Shown here: in pieces, positions 36,879-46,523 of the stretch | Position numbering within the stretch: position 1 is the first letter of the stretch | Layout: each line of letters starts with the position of its first letter | From: Bacillota bacterium | GTDB lineage: Bacteria; Bacillota; Clostridia; Christensenellales; Borkfalkiaceae | Length of the DNA stretch: 64,000 nucleotides | Reading direction: 5' to 3' | Assembly: GCA_019423125.1 (NCBI GenBank) | Contig: JAHZBZ010000002.1 | Span: 186,001-250,000, forward strand | Notes under the pieces: generated by a model | The model's input: the letters and a program-made list of their open reading frames with translations, nothing else | What the model was told of the DNA's origin: nothing | Database searches by the model: none | Program-made: the position numbers and the translations under genes

Positions 36879-37425
36879 ACCTGACAAACAGCGGAAGCGC
36901 GAGCAGACACATCCCCGCATTGACCGCATAGATGATGCTCTGAAAGCCGAGCCTGCCGCCGAGGTAGACCAAAAACGCCTTTTTGAAGACCTTGTCCCAC
37001 TCGAACAGATACATATAGTAATACATCACCACTGAATTGAGAAAACAGGTGATGAGGACAAAGCAGACCGAAAGCGCCAGCGTCGCTTTTGCATATTGTC
37101 TGCCCAAGCCTTCCCCGGAAATAAAGTTCATGATCAGCCCGGCCAGAAAGCCGTACAGTCCGAGGGACACGCCGTACAGCCAATAAACGCCCACGGGAAC
37201 GATAATAAATCCGATCAGATCGCCCAAAAAACCGACGAGAAAAGCGGGCAAGGGACCGAACAGAAAGCCCGCAAAAAAGCAGATAAAATAGGTGAACGCG
37301 ATCTTGTTGGTCGGCGAAATGTCGATCCCCAAAAAGGAGTTGGCGACCACACTGAGCGCAACGAACACCGCAAGAAACGAGATCTGCTTTGCCGCAGACA
37401 TGGACTTGAATGTCTTTGTGAACAT
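36859..37425 (-). CDS. folT: ECF transporter S component for folate (FolT-like)
   Basis: The 188-residue protein has six predicted membrane helices. Its ISPTNKIAFTYFICFFAG and FGPLPAFLVGFLGDLIG stretches are typical of the FolT/QueT-like S components that bind a vitamin and dock to a shared EcfAA'T module. The tetrahydrofolate riboswitch in its leader strongly supports folate as substrate. Energising-module genes are not in the window, as expected for group II ECF systems. Its 3' end overlaps the flippase gene on the other strand. Confidence 0.9.
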   Translation of the reverse strand: MFTKTFKSMSAAKQISFLAVFVALSVVANSFLGIDISPTNKIAFTYFICFFAGFLFGPLPAFLVGFLGDLIGFIIVPVGVYWLYGVSLGLYGFLAGLIMNFISGEGLGRQYAKATLALSVCFVLITCFLNSVVMYYYMYLFEWDKVFKKAFLVYLGGRLGFQSIIYAVNAGMCLLALPLFVRFRNFLR

Positions 37426-37426
37426 A

Positions 37427-37453
37427 GAAAAAACCTCCCTGAATTTGAGAGGT
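37427..37453 (-). terminator. Expression-platform hairpin overlapping the folT ribosome site
   Basis: On the minus strand ACCTCTC and GGGAGGT form a stem followed by TTTTTT and, two bases later, the ATG. The 3' arm is the GGGAGG ribosome site, so the hairpin could both terminate transcription and hide the ribosome site. Confidence 0.75.
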
Positions 37454-37493
37454 CCGATGAAAAACAGTGCGCCGAAAAAAACGGCGGCTATCC

Positions 37494-37590
37494 TTGCAAC
37501 GGACGCGCTTCGGCACCGCAGGGAATTTCCCTTTCGTTTGCGAACAACGTCCCGTTTCGCAACACTTAACGCGCCTCGGCTACTCTGCAG
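37494..37590 (-). promoter_or_regulatory. Tetrahydrofolate (THF) riboswitch
   Basis: On the minus strand, in order: GAGTAG, GCGCGTTAAGTG, a TTGCGAA/TTCGCAA pairing around CGGGACGTTG, ACGAAAGGG, a GGGAA/TTCCC hairpin, CTGCGGTGCC and GCGCGTCCG. These match the conserved blocks of the THF-I riboswitch. It lies between a good promoter and folT. Known members turn the folate transporter off when reduced folate is plentiful. Confidence 0.9.
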
Positions 37591-37598
37591 TTTTTACC

Positions 37599-37627
37599 AT
37601 TATACGACTTTTCCGCACATAAAGCAA
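37599..37627 (-). promoter_or_regulatory. Promoter of folT (TTGCTT-N17-TATAAT)
   Basis: On the minus strand the -35 (37622-37627) and -10 TATAAT (37599-37604) are 17 bases apart. The aptamer begins about ten bases downstream. Confidence 0.78.
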
Positions 37628-37677
37628 GCGTTGACGGTGCGGAGAATAAATTTTTTTTGCGGCCTCATACTATCGGC

Positions 37678-38370
37678 ATGGGACTCATTTTTCTGCGAAC
37701 GAGCATTATCTTCATCGCCCTTCTCGTCGTCATGCGGCTGATGGGCAAGCGGCAGATCGGAGAAATGCAGCCGTTTGAGCTCGTCATCACCCTGCTGATC
37801 GCCGAGCTCGCCTGCATCCCGATGGCAGACACATCCATTCCTCTTTTATACGGGATCGTGTCTATCCTGGCCATCTTTCTCCTGCACCAGCTCCTGCTGC
37901 TCATCGACCTTAAATTCAAGCCGTTCAAGGCGATCGTCGGAGGCAAACCCTCCGTCGTCATAAACAAGGACGGGATAGACGCGTCACAACTTCGGAAAAA
38001 CGACCTCGACATCGGAGACCTGATCGAATCCATGCACACGGCAGGATATTTCTCTTTGGACGAAGTGGCTTATGCGCTTTACGAGGCAAACGGACAATTC
38101 ACGGCAATGCCGCGCGAAGACACCAAAAAAGAGGACAAAGTCTCCCTGCCGCTTCTGATCGTCGACGACGGACGATTCGACAAATCAAGTCTTGCTCTCC
38201 TGAAAACGGGGCAAAAGTTCTTTGAAGACGTATTGCACGAACAGGGAGTCAAGAGCGTGAAAAAAGTATATGCGATGACGCTGGACGGAACAGGGAAGAT
38301 ATACCTGCAATGCAAGGGCGAACGGTACCGCACCTTCCGAATCAATCTTCCGGAGGGATGCATATGGTAA
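37678..38370 (+). CDS. DUF421 (YetF/YkjA-type) membrane protein
   Basis: The 230-residue protein has three N-terminal membrane helices with the family stretch MRLMGKRQIGEMQPFELVIT (residues about 17-36), followed by soluble YetF domains with IVGGKPSVVINKDGI and a C-terminal region around LDGTGKIYLQ. The family is widespread in spore-formers; its role is not well defined, though some members affect spore germination. The ATG lacks a clear ribosome site, so translation may be weak or use another start. Its stop overlaps the DUF4363 start. Confidence 0.85.
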   Translation: MGLIFLRTSIIFIALLVVMRLMGKRQIGEMQPFELVITLLIAELACIPMADTSIPLLYGIVSILAIFLLHQLLLLIDLKFKPFKAIVGGKPSVVINKDGIDASQLRKNDLDIGDLIESMHTAGYFSLDEVAYALYEANGQFTAMPREDTKKEDKVSLPLLIVDDGRFDKSSLALLKTGQKFFEDVLHEQGVKSVKKVYAMTLDGTGKIYLQCKGERYRTFRINLPEGCIW

Positions 38371-38741
38371 AAGCGCTCCTCTCCATCCTCATCACCGCCG
38401 CACTGCTTGCCGGAGCTTGCATATTTGAACACCAATTCGTGAAGGCAAGTTTTGATCAGATCGCGCAGGCGGTCGAAACATTGCGCGAAAAGGTCGACGA
38501 AGAGACGGCCACTTCCGCCGACGGCGAAGCGGTTCAGACGCTCTGGGAAGAACAGAAGAAGAAACTGCACATCGTAATCCCGCACAACGACATCTCCTAT
38601 GTCGACTACTGGCTCGCCGAAGCGGTCGGATGCATCCAGACGCAGGATTATCGGGAAGCGCATTCAAAACTTGAAGTACTCGTCACTGTCTGCAAACAGA
38701 TCCCCGCAACCTATCACATGACGGCAGGGAACGTTCTGTAA
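38364..38741 (+). CDS. DUF4363-type membrane-anchored protein
   Basis: The 125-residue product starts MVKALLSILITAALLAGACIF, one N-terminal membrane helix, followed by a helical domain with heptad-like spacing (about 25-120). The position directly behind a DUF421 gene, with a 7-base overlap and GGAGG upstream, is the usual setting of DUF4363 proteins. Function is unknown; the pair probably forms a membrane complex. Confidence 0.75.
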   Translation: MVKALLSILITAALLAGACIFEHQFVKASFDQIAQAVETLREKVDEETATSADGEAVQTLWEEQKKKLHIVIPHNDISYVDYWLAEAVGCIQTQDYREAHSKLEVLVTVCKQIPATYHMTAGNVL

Positions 38742-38765
38742 GCAAAATATAAGCATTTTTTTGCG

Positions 38766-38784
38766 ATTATGTCTGACATAATAC
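38766..38784 (+). repeat. Dispersed palindromic element, copy A
   Basis: ATTATGTCTGACATAATAC, identical to copy B over 19 bases. Here it sits at the centre of a larger imperfect inverted repeat (38749-38809: ATAAGCAT with ATGCTTAT, then TTTTTGCG with CGCAAA). The rest of the gap to 38900 holds no other clear signal. Confidence 0.65.
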
Positions 38785-38900
38785 CACGCAAATTCAAAAA
38801 TATGCTTATTTCAAACAGATCATGTGCATAGAATTCAGATTTTTCGCCTGAAAGCATGAATATAAATTCGTGAAGGAAAATGTCCCCTGCTCTACACAAG

Positions 38901-38937
38901 GCCGCAGCCGCCCGCAAAAATTGCGGGCGGCTGCGGC
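38901..38937. terminator. Strong GC hairpin downstream of uvrA
   Basis: A perfect 15-bp stem of GCCGCAGCCGCCCGC with its complement and a 7-base loop. The T tract is poor on both strands (ATTTTATAAT on the plus side), but the position 40 bases after the uvrA stop fits a terminator. Confidence 0.6.
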
Positions 38938-38977
38938 ATTTTATAATTCCGATTTTTTTGATCTCTTTGCGAGATTT

Positions 38978-41797
38978 TCACTGTTGCAGGATCTTCTTGA
39001 GGAAGCGGCCCGTGTAACTCTCTTCACAGGAGGCAACCTCTTCGGGTGTGCCTGTCACGACGATCTCACCGCCGCCGTCGCCCCCCTCTTTGCCGAGATC
39101 GATGATCCAGTCGGCGACTTTGATTACGTCGAGGTTGTGTTCGATGACGATGACGGTATTCCCCGAATCGCGGAGCCTTTGAAGGATGCGGATGAGTTTG
39201 TCCACGTCGTAGCTGTGCAGACCCGTCGTCGGCTCGTCGAGGATGTAACAGGTCTTTCCCGTCGAGCGCTTGGAGAGCTCGGTCGCGAGCTTGACGCGCT
39301 GCGCCTCGCCGCCCGAGAGCGTCGTCGCGCTCTGCCCGAGGCGGATATAACCCAAGCCTACGTCGTTGATGGTCTTGAGCTTGTTGTAGATGCTCGGGAC
39401 ATTTTCAAAGAACTCGCAAGCCTCTTCGATGGTCATCTCCAGAACTTCGGATATGTTCTTGCCTTTGTAGCGCACGTCCAGCGTCTCGCGGTTGTAACGC
39501 TTCCCGCCGCAAACCTCACAGGGAACATAGATGTCGGGAAGGAAGTGCATCTCGATCTTGATGATTCCGTCACCGAAGCAATGTTCGCATCGGCCGCCGC
39601 TCACATTGAAGGAGAACCGCCCTGCCTTATAACCGCGCTCGCGCGCATCCGGCGTCGCCGCGAACAGCTCGCGGATCATCGTGAATACGCCCGTGTAGGT
39701 CGCGGGATTGCTGCGCGGCGTCCTGCCGATGGGCGACTGGTCAATGGCGATCACCTTGTCGAAATGCTCCCCTCCCCTGTAGTCGTCGCATTTCCCGAGC
39801 GGGAGATGGGCGCCGTTGAGCGTGTTGGCGAGATAGGGATAGACGATTTCGTTGACGAGCGAGCTCTTGCCCGATCCCGACACACCCGTGACCGCGGTGA
39901 AGAGCCCCACGGGGATGCGCACGTCGATGCCCTTCAGGTTGTTCTGACGGCAGCCAAGCACCTCAAAAAATCTGCCGTCGGGCGCACGGCGCACGGGCGG
40001 GACCTCGATCTTCCTGCGTCCCGCAAGATAATCGCCTGTGATGGAGGCGGGCGTATCCATGATGTCCTGCACCGTGCCGCAGGCGACGACTTCACCGCCG
40101 TGCACACCTGCCCTGGGGCCGATGTCGACGATGTAATCGGCGGCGCGCATGGTGTCCTCGTCATGCTCGACGACGATCAGCGTGTTGCCGAGGTCGCGAA
40201 GGTCGAGAAGCGTCTTGAGCAGCTTTTCGTTGTCGCGCTGGTGAAGCCCGATGCTCGGCTCGTCGAGGATATAGAGCACGCCCGTAAGGCCGCTCCCGAT
40301 CTGTGTCGCAAGGCGGATGCGCTGAGATTCGCCGCCCGAAAGAGTACCCGCACTGCGCGAGAGGTTGAGATAGGACAGTCCGACGTTTTTGAGAAAGTTC
40401 AGCCGCGCGCGGATCTCTTTGAGGATGATGTCCGCGATCCTGTGCTCGGTCTCGGAAAGAGACAGCCCGTCGAAGAAGCCGATCAGATCGGAGACGGACA
40501 TATCACAGAGCTGCGCGATGTTCTTGTCCCCGACATAGACGGACAACGCCTCTTTTTTCAGGCGTTTGCCGCCACAGACGGGACAATCGGAAGTGCGCAT
40601 ATATCGCTCGATGTCCGCGCGCACGCCGTCCGACTGCGTTTGATCGTAGCGGCGCTGAAGGTTGACGGCAAACCCCTCCCATGCCGTCTTATAGCTCCCC
40701 GAAAAGCGGTAGGCATTGTATTCGAGGTCTATTTTCTCGCCGCCATTTCCGTACATGAGCATGTCGTAGACGCTCTGCGGCAGGTCTTTGACGGGAACAT
40801 CCAGCGAGAAGCCGTATACTTTGGAAAGGGAGTTCAGATACATCTGTGTCATCGCCGAAGAATCGAGATTCCAGCCGCTGATGCGGATGGCGCCTTCGCG
40901 CAGTGTCTTCGTCTTGTCGGGGCAGATGAGGTCGGGATCTATGGCGCGTTTGAAGCCGAGCCCCGAGCACTCGGGGCAGGCGCCGTAAGGCGTATTGAAG
41001 GAAAAGAGCCGCGGCTCGATCTCCTCGATACTGATGCCGCAATCGGGGCAGGCATACTTGACGGAATACAGGTCCTCTTTTCCGTCACAGTCGATGACGA
41101 CCAACCCGTCCGCAAGGCGAAGCGCGTTTTCCAGGCTGTCGGACAGCCGCTTGCGGATCCCCTCTTTGACGACGAGGCGGTCCACGACAACGCTGATGTT
41201 GTGCTTCAAATTCTTGTTGAGGTGTATGTCCTCCTGCAGATCGTACACGATGCCATCGATCTTGACGCGGCCGTATCCGCTCTTGCGGTACGCCTCGAGA
41301 TTTTTTGTGTATTCTCCCTTTCTGCCGCGCACGACGGGCGCGTTTATGAGGATCTTGCTACCCTCGGGCATCGCGAGCACGCGGTCGGCGATCTCGTCCA
41401 CCGTCTGACGGCGGATCTCCCTGCCGCATTTCGGACAGTGCGGGATCCCGATGCGCGCGAACAGCAGGCGGAGATAATCATAGATCTCGGTGACCGTGCC
41501 CACCGTCGAACGCGGGTTGTGCGACGTCGTTTTCTGATCTATGGAGATAGCGGGCGAAAGTCCGTCGATGGACTCCACATCCGGTTTTTCCATCTGACCG
41601 AGAAACTGACGCGCATACGAGGACAGGCTCTCGACATAGCGTCGCTGTCCTTCCGCAAAGATGGTGTCGAATGCGAGCGTGGATTTCCCGCTGCCCGAAA
41701 GCCCCGTGAACACGGTGAGCGTGTCGCGCGGGATGTGGACGTCGATGTTCTTTAGATTGTTTTCCTTTGCGCCCTTTACAAAAATTTCCTCTTTCAT
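38978..41797 (-). CDS. uvrA: Excinuclease ABC subunit A
   Basis: The 939-residue protein has two ABC ATPase modules, with Walker [10 protein letters not shown] near the N-terminus and GVSGSGKSS near residue 640. Both signature motifs are present ([11 protein letters not shown] and [11 protein letters not shown]), as are zinc-finger cysteines ([13 protein letters not shown] and others). It finds bulky DNA damage and loads UvrB for nucleotide excision repair. It follows uvrB by eight bases in the same operon. Length is normal. Confidence 0.98.
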   Translation of the reverse strand: MKEEIFVKGAKENNLKNIDVHIPRDTLTVFTGLSGSGKSTLAFDTIFAEGQRRYVESLSSYARQFLGQMEKPDVESIDGLSPAISIDQKTTSHNPRSTVGTVTEIYDYLRLLFARIGIPHCPKCGREIRRQTVDEIADRVLAMPEGSKILINAPVVRGRKGEYTKNLEAYRKSGYGRVKIDGIVYDLQEDIHLNKNLKHNISVVVDRLVVKEGIRKRLSDSLENALRLADGLVVIDCDGKEDLYSVKYACPDCGISIEEIEPRLFSFNTPYGACPECSGLGFKRAIDPDLICPDKTKTLREGAIRISGWNLDSSAMTQMYLNSLSKVYGFSLDVPVKDLPQSVYDMLMYGNGGEKIDLEYNAYRFSGSYKTAWEGFAVNLQRRYDQTQSDGVRADIERYMRTSDCPVCGGKRLKKEALSVYVGDKNIAQLCDMSVSDLIGFFDGLSLSETEHRIADIILKEIRARLNFLKNVGLSYLNLSRSAGTLSGGESQRIRLATQIGSGLTGVLYILDEPSIGLHQRDNEKLLKTLLDLRDLGNTLIVVEHDEDTMRAADYIVDIGPRAGVHGGEVVACGTVQDIMDTPASITGDYLAGRRKIEVPPVRRAPDGRFFEVLGCRQNNLKGIDVRIPVGLFTAVTGVSGSGKSSLVNEIVYPYLANTLNGAHLPLGKCDDYRGGEHFDKVIAIDQSPIGRTPRSNPATYTGVFTMIRELFAATPDARERGYKAGRFSFNVSGGRCEHCFGDGIIKIEMHFLPDIYVPCEVCGGKRYNRETLDVRYKGKNISEVLEMTIEEACEFFENVPSIYNKLKTINDVGLGYIRLGQSATTLSGGEAQRVKLATELSKRSTGKTCYILDEPTTGLHSYDVDKLIRILQRLRDSGNTVIVIEHNLDVIKVADWIIDLGKEGGDGGGEIVVTGTPEEVASCEESYTGRFLKKILQQ

Positions 41798-41805
41798 ACC
41801 GTCCT

Positions 41806-43767
41806 CTATTTCCGAAGCCTCTTTTTCAGCCGATTGATCGTGTCGCGGATCTCGATCGCCTTTTCAAAGTCGAGCTGACTGCTCGCGACTTTCATGAGCG
41901 CCTTGAGCTTTTCGATCTCTGCGGGGATCTCGTCGGGGCGGATGCTCTCTTCCGACGCCGCCTTTTTCTTGTTTGTTATGCCGAGCGTGCTCTTGACCGA
42001 CTTTAAAATGGTCTTCGGCACGAGGCCGTGCGCCGCGTTGTATTCGCTCTGCGCCTTTCTGCGGCGCTCCGTCTCGTCGATCGCGCGGCGCATGCTGCCC
42101 GTGATCGTGTCCGCATACATGATGACACGCCCCTCGGCGTTTCGCGCGGCGCGGCCGATGGTCTGGATGAGCGAAGTGTCGCTGCGCAAAAAGCCTTCTT
42201 TGTCCGCGTCGAGAATGGCGACAAGTTTGACCTCTGGCATGTCCAGACCTTCACGCAGGAGGTTGATGCCGCAGAGCACGTCAAACTCGCCGCTGCGAAG
42301 GCCGTTGACGATGTCGATGCGCTCAAGCGTGTCGATGTCGCTGTGCATGTAGCGCACTTTTACGTTGTTTTCTTTGAGAAAATCCGTGAGATTCTCCGCC
42401 ATCCGCTTGGTGAGGGTGGTGATGAGCGTCCTTCCTCCCGAAGCGGTGACCTTGCCGATCTCGGCGAGGAGATCGTCGATCTGTCCCTTTATCGGGCGCA
42501 CTTCGATCTTCGGGTCCAGCAGCCCCGTCGGGCGGATGATCTGCTCCACTACCTGCCCCGCTTCGCCGAGCTCATATTCTCCGGGCGTCGCCGAGACACA
42601 GATGAGCTGCGGAACGCGCGCGTCGAATTCCTCGAAGGTAAGCGGGCGATTGTCGTATGCCGAACGCATGCGGAACCCGTAATTGACAAGATTGGTCTTG
42701 CGCGAGAGATCGCCGCGGTACATCGCACGGATCTGCGGAAGAGTCATGTGGCTCTCGTCGATGAAGACGAGAAAATTGTCGGGGAAATAATCGAGGAGCG
42801 TGAAGGACGGCTCGCCCGGAGACCTTCCGTCAAAATAGCGGCTGTAGTTTTCCACGCCGCTGCAATAGCCGACCTCGCGCATCATCTCGATGTCGTAGCG
42901 CGTGCGCTGTTCCAGGCGCTGCGCCTCGAGAAGTTTGCCGTCCTCGCGGAAAGCGCACACTTCCCCTTCGAGATCGTGCTCGATTGCCGCGAGCGCCGCA
43001 GTCATCTTTGCGCTCCCCACGGCATAATGGCTCGCGGGAAAAATACAGGCGTGTTTGAGCTCCGCCGTGATCTTGCCGGTGACCACCTCCTCTTCGCAGA
43101 GGCGGTCGATCTCGTCCCCGAAAAACTCCACGCGTATGGCGATCTCGGAATTGCCCGCGGGAAAGATCTCAACGACGTCGCCGCGCACACGGAAAGAGGA
43201 GCGGGTAAAATCCATGTCCTTGCGCTCGTATTGCAGCTCGATCAGCCTGCGGAGAAGGTCGTCACGCGCGAGCGCATCGCCCGGACGCAAGGAGATCGCG
43301 AGATCGAAATACTCCTCGGGCGCGCCGAGGCCGTAAATGCAGGAGACGCTCGCCACCACCAGCACGTCGTCGCGCTCGCCGAGGGACGCCGTCGCGCTGT
43401 TACGAAGTTTATCGATCTCGTCGTTGACGGACATGTCCTTCTCGATGTAGGTGTCCGTCGAAGGGATGTAACTCTCCGGCTGATAGTAATCGTAATAAGA
43501 GACAAAATATTCCACGCGATTGTGCGGAAAGAACTCGCGGAACTCGTTGCAAAGCTGTGCCGCGAGCGTCTTGTTGTGCGCAATGACCAGCGTCGGGCGG
43601 TTGACGTTTTTGATCACGTTTGCCATCGTGAACGTCTTGCCGCTGCCCGTCACGCCGACGAGCACCTGCGTGCGGATGCCGTCCTGCACCCCTTCCGTCA
43701 ACTTTTCGATCGCCTGCGGCTGGTCGCCCGTAGGCTTATATTCGGATACGAGTTCAAATTTCGCCAT
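41806..43767 (-). CDS. uvrB: Excinuclease ABC subunit B
   Basis: The 653-residue helicase-like protein has Walker [13 protein letters not shown], the beta-hairpin region YDYYQPE used to insert into DNA, the DEAD-like box DESH, motif [11 protein letters not shown], and a C-terminal UVR domain that contacts UvrC. The second ATG (MAKFELV) is chosen because GGAGG lies six bases before it and abuts the first ATG. It is the first gene of uvrB-uvrA, with a near-consensus promoter. Confidence 0.98.
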   Translation of the reverse strand: MAKFELVSEYKPTGDQPQAIEKLTEGVQDGIRTQVLVGVTGSGKTFTMANVIKNVNRPTLVIAHNKTLAAQLCNEFREFFPHNRVEYFVSYYDYYQPESYIPSTDTYIEKDMSVNDEIDKLRNSATASLGERDDVLVVASVSCIYGLGAPEEYFDLAISLRPGDALARDDLLRRLIELQYERKDMDFTRSSFRVRGDVVEIFPAGNSEIAIRVEFFGDEIDRLCEEEVVTGKITAELKHACIFPASHYAVGSAKMTAALAAIEHDLEGEVCAFREDGKLLEAQRLEQRTRYDIEMMREVGYCSGVENYSRYFDGRSPGEPSFTLLDYFPDNFLVFIDESHMTLPQIRAMYRGDLSRKTNLVNYGFRMRSAYDNRPLTFEEFDARVPQLICVSATPGEYELGEAGQVVEQIIRPTGLLDPKIEVRPIKGQIDDLLAEIGKVTASGGRTLITTLTKRMAENLTDFLKENNVKVRYMHSDIDTLERIDIVNGLRSGEFDVLCGINLLREGLDMPEVKLVAILDADKEGFLRSDTSLIQTIGRAARNAEGRVIMYADTITGSMRRAIDETERRRKAQSEYNAAHGLVPKTILKSVKSTLGITNKKKAASEESIRPDEIPAEIEKLKALMKVASSQLDFEKAIEIRDTINRLKKRLRK

Positions 43768-43805
43768 CGGCATCCTCCGCCAAAATTACAAACATATGTT
43801 CCTAT

Positions 43806-43834
43806 ATTATACACCATTGATGCGCATAAGTCAA
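43806..43834 (-). promoter_or_regulatory. Promoter of uvrBA (TTGACT-N17-TATAAT)
   Basis: On the minus strand the -35 (43829-43834) and -10 (43806-43811) are 17 bases apart, about 40 bases before the uvrB start. No LexA-type box is evident near it. Confidence 0.82.
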
Positions 43835-43849
43835 CGGAACGCACCCCCG

Positions 43850-43880
43850 AAAAGCAAAAAGCAATGCCTTTCGGCATTGC
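43850..43880 (-). terminator. Intrinsic terminator of the winged-helix membrane protein pair
   Basis: GCAATGCC (43861-43868) pairs with GGCATTGC (43873-43880) around a TTTC loop, followed on the minus strand by TTTTTGCTTTT. It lies eight bases after the stop at 43889. Confidence 0.85.
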
Positions 43881-43888
43881 GCCTCCGT

Positions 43889-44251
43889 TCAGGAGGAGAA
43901 GATCGCGACGAGGATGCGTCCGACCACAAAGGTGATGACGGCGCCCGCCACGGAAAGACCGACTTTGAAGGCGATGTCACGACGCATCTGCAAGCGGGTG
44001 CGCGGATAGGCGAGCCCGTTCGCATGAAGGGTGATCACATACATCTTTTCGCCCTTTCTGTCCGATTCGATGAGATCGAAGTAGTCGTCCAGCTCGAGCG
44101 AACGGAGGATCTTTTCCACCTCTTCGGGCGTATATTTGCGTTTCTTCGGCAAGATGCTCATGATCTCGAGCGGGCTGACAAGGCAGCTCTCTTTGCCGTC
44201 GCACATCTCATAGACGGCATTCATCACTTCGTTTTCCTGTCTGTTGAGCAT
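43889..44251 (-). CDS. Small winged-helix membrane protein, second of a tandem pair
   Basis: The 120-residue product (MLNRQENEVMNAVYEMC) has an N-terminal region shaped like a winged helix: three helices (about 2-60) and a beta wing (KGEKMYVITLHA). A basic segment and a single C-terminal membrane helix (about 98-117, GLSVAGAVITFVVGRILVAIF) follow. The upstream neighbour has the same layout with little identity, suggesting an old duplication. No known family is recognised. The genes are 20 bases apart and share one terminator. Confidence 0.65.
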   Translation of the reverse strand: MLNRQENEVMNAVYEMCDGKESCLVSPLEIMSILPKKRKYTPEEVEKILRSLELDDYFDLIESDRKGEKMYVITLHANGLAYPRTRLQMRRDIAFKVGLSVAGAVITFVVGRILVAIFSS

Positions 44252-44271
44252 GGTGATCTCCTCCGCGGCGT

Positions 44272-44643
44272 TCAGAACAGGAAGGTCATCAGGATCCCCG
44301 CAAGGATCCCCCCGACGAACGCCCCGCTCATCGCGCCGAAAAAAGTAAGAAGAAGCTGGTTTTTGAAGGTGCGTTTGCCGCGCGTCCTGTCCGCGCTCAC
44401 CCCTTCCGCATACGTCCTGCCCTTGGGCAAAGAACAGACGCAAAAGGTATCCCTGTCCGAATAGCGGATGTCGATGTACCCGCGCTCGGAGAGATATTGC
44501 AGCGCATTCGCGACGCCGTCGCTGTTCGTCTGCAACCGCGCAGGCAGAGCGCGGGATATCTCTGCGGCGTCGAGGACCTTGTACGAGCCGTCCGTCTCCG
44601 CATTGACGATGCCGAGCACCGCCGCCGTAAGTTTGTCGAGCAT
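44272..44643 (-). CDS. Small winged-helix membrane protein, first of a tandem pair
   Basis: The 123-residue product (MLDKLTAAVLGIV) has an N-terminal winged-helix-like domain with the recognition-helix and wing pattern GVANALQYLSERGYIDIRY (about 50-70). A basic linker and a C-terminal hairpin or helix rich in Gly and Ala (about 98-123, FFGAMSGAFVGGILAGILM) follow. GGAGGAAGT precedes the ATG. It may be a membrane-tethered DNA-binding or protein-interaction module; function is unknown. Confidence 0.65.
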   Translation of the reverse strand: MLDKLTAAVLGIVNAETDGSYKVLDAAEISRALPARLQTNSDGVANALQYLSERGYIDIRYSDRDTFCVCSLPKGRTYAEGVSADRTRGKRTFKNQLLLTFFGAMSGAFVGGILAGILMTFLF

Positions 44644-44700
44644 ACTTCCTCCGTGACGAATAAGCACCTTTGCCTTCCGTTATGCCTTAGTTCCCGCTAT

Positions 44701-44729
44701 ATTATACCATTCCCGTCTGATTTTTGCAA
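44701..44729 (-). promoter_or_regulatory. Promoter of the winged-helix membrane protein pair (TTGCAA-N17-TATAAT)
   Basis: On the minus strand the -35 (44724-44729) and -10 TATAAT (44701-44706) are 17 bases apart, about 55 bases before the first ATG. Confidence 0.75.
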
Positions 44730-44766
44730 TTATTCCTACAATTTTTTGAGAATATTAAAAATATAC

Positions 44767-44795
44767 TTTAAATTTTTCGAGAAATGTGTTATAAT
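44767..44795 (+). promoter_or_regulatory. Promoter of the acyl-CoA synthetase gene (TTTAAA-N17-TATAAT)
   Basis: The perfect -10 (44790-44795) has a weak -35 17 bases away. The CGGAGG ribosome site follows near 44832. Confidence 0.65.
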
Positions 44796-44848
44796 AAATC
44801 GGATAGAATTCTCGCGGAAACCATTTTCGCCCGGAGGCCTTTTTACCT

Positions 44849-46513
44849 ATGAATCTGCTCAGCCGTTTTTCCAATGCAGACGCTCAATTCAAGAATTACG
44901 AGGACTTTTACAATCATTTTCATCTGAACGTTCCGGAGGATTTCAACTATGCCTACGACGTCATAGATGAGTATGCGCGGCTCCAGCCGGACAAGCGCGC
45001 CCTCGTATGGTGCGACGATCTGGGTGAAGAAAAGACGTTTACCTTTGCCGACATCAAGGAAACTTCGGACAAGTGCGCGAACTTTTTCGCCTCCGTCGGG
45101 ATCGGAAAGGGAGACACCGTGCTCGTCATTCTCCAGCGCCGCCACGAATACTGGACGACGCTGATGGCACTCTCCAAACTCGGCGCGATCGCCATTCCCG
45201 CGACGCATATGCTGATGGAAAAGGACCTCATCTACCGCATGGAAAAGGCGGGCGTAAAGATGGTCGTCTGCGTCAATGAGGAAGAGCTCTGCGTCAACGT
45301 GAAAAAAGCCGCCGAGCAGGTGCCCTGCGTAAAGCATCTCGCGACGATCGGAAAGCGCGAGGGATTTTTCGACCTCACCGCGGAGACGGACAGACAGCCG
45401 AACGTTCTCGACGTGCCCTACCGCGCCGAAAAGAAGAATGACGACACCATCCTCATCTATTTCACTTCGGGTACCACGGGCCTGCCCAAGATGGTATGCC
45501 TGAGCCAGCGCTACACCCTCGGACACATCGTCACGGCAAAATTCTGGCTCAACTGCATGGACGACGGACTGCATTTCACCCTCGCCGAGACGGGCTGGGC
45601 AAAGGCGAGCTGGGGAAAGCTGTTCGGTCAATGGCTCTGCGGTTCTGCGATCTTCGTCTATGACTTTCACGGGAAATTTGAGCCCGAAGACCTGCTCAAC
45701 CACATCGCAAAATACAAGATCACGACATTCTGCGCGCCGCCGACCGTCTACCGCTTCATGATCAAATCCGATCTGAGCAAGTACGACCTCTCCAGCGTGC
45801 GGTACATGATGACGGCGGGCGAAGCGCTCAATCCCGAGATCTACAAGCAGATCCGCATGAAGACGGGGCACAAGATCTACGAGGGATTCGGTCAGACGGA
45901 GACCACCGTCGTCTGCGGGACCTTCTCGCAGTTCCTCGACATCCGTCCCGGCTCGATGGGAAGGCCCTCCCCTCTCTATTATGTACAGCTGCTCAACGAC
46001 GAAGGCATGCCCGTGGAACAGGGCGAGACGGGCGAGATGTGCATCCGACTGCGCGAGCCGCAGCAGGGGCTCTTTGACGGGTATTATCACGACGATGCTC
46101 TGACGCACACCGTCAAGTATGACGGATACTATCACCTCGGCGACCTCGCCTACTGCGACAGCGACGGATATTACTGGTTTGTCGGCAGAAAGGACGACAT
46201 CATCAAGAGCTCGGGATACCGCATCGGGCCGTTCGAAGTTGAGAGCGCGCTGATGGAACATCCCGCCGTACTCGAATGCGCGATCACCGCAGTTCCCGAC
46301 GAACTGCGCGGCCAGCTCGTAAAGGCGACTATCGTCCTCGCAAAGGGATTCGAGCCCAGCGATCAGCTCATAAAAGAACTTCAGAACCACGTCAAAAAGA
46401 CGACGGCGCCCTATAAATACCCGCGCGTCGTGGAATTTGTAGCAGAACTTCCCAAGACCATCAGCGGAAAGATCCGCCGTGTCGAGATCCGCGATAACGA
46501 CAAAAAGCTGTAA
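44849..46513 (+). CDS. AMP-dependent acyl-CoA synthetase, medium-chain/ACSM-like
   Basis: The 554-residue ANL-superfamily protein activates a carboxylic acid as acyl-AMP and transfers it to CoA. It has the P-loop YFTSGTTGLPKMV, the A5-type YEGFGQTETT, the hinge region VGRKDDIIKSSGYRIGP and the catalytic lysine in KTISGKIRR near the C-terminus. The overall pattern is nearest to medium-chain or acetyl-type synthetases; the exact acid cannot be told. It stands alone with its own promoter and terminator. Confidence 0.88.
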   Translation: MNLLSRFSNADAQFKNYEDFYNHFHLNVPEDFNYAYDVIDEYARLQPDKRALVWCDDLGEEKTFTFADIKETSDKCANFFASVGIGKGDTVLVILQRRHEYWTTLMALSKLGAIAIPATHMLMEKDLIYRMEKAGVKMVVCVNEEELCVNVKKAAEQVPCVKHLATIGKREGFFDLTAETDRQPNVLDVPYRAEKKNDDTILIYFTSGTTGLPKMVCLSQRYTLGHIVTAKFWLNCMDDGLHFTLAETGWAKASWGKLFGQWLCGSAIFVYDFHGKFEPEDLLNHIAKYKITTFCAPPTVYRFMIKSDLSKYDLSSVRYMMTAGEALNPEIYKQIRMKTGHKIYEGFGQTETTVVCGTFSQFLDIRPGSMGRPSPLYYVQLLNDEGMPVEQGETGEMCIRLREPQQGLFDGYYHDDALTHTVKYDGYYHLGDLAYCDSDGYYWFVGRKDDIIKSSGYRIGPFEVESALMEHPAVLECAITAVPDELRGQLVKATIVLAKGFEPSDQLIKELQNHVKKTTAPYKYPRVVEFVAELPKTISGKIRRVEIRDNDKKL

Positions 46514-46523
46514 AAAAATTAGA

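Noticed and set aside
38870..41755. A 961-codon open frame on the plus strand opposite uvrA
   Set aside because: It is the mirror of a high-GC gene read antisense. It has no family motif, no ribosome site, and its composition is that of uvrA read backwards. Similar long antisense frames opposite helD/guaA (1787-3712), guaB, pflB, galM/galK and uvrB were rejected for the same reason.
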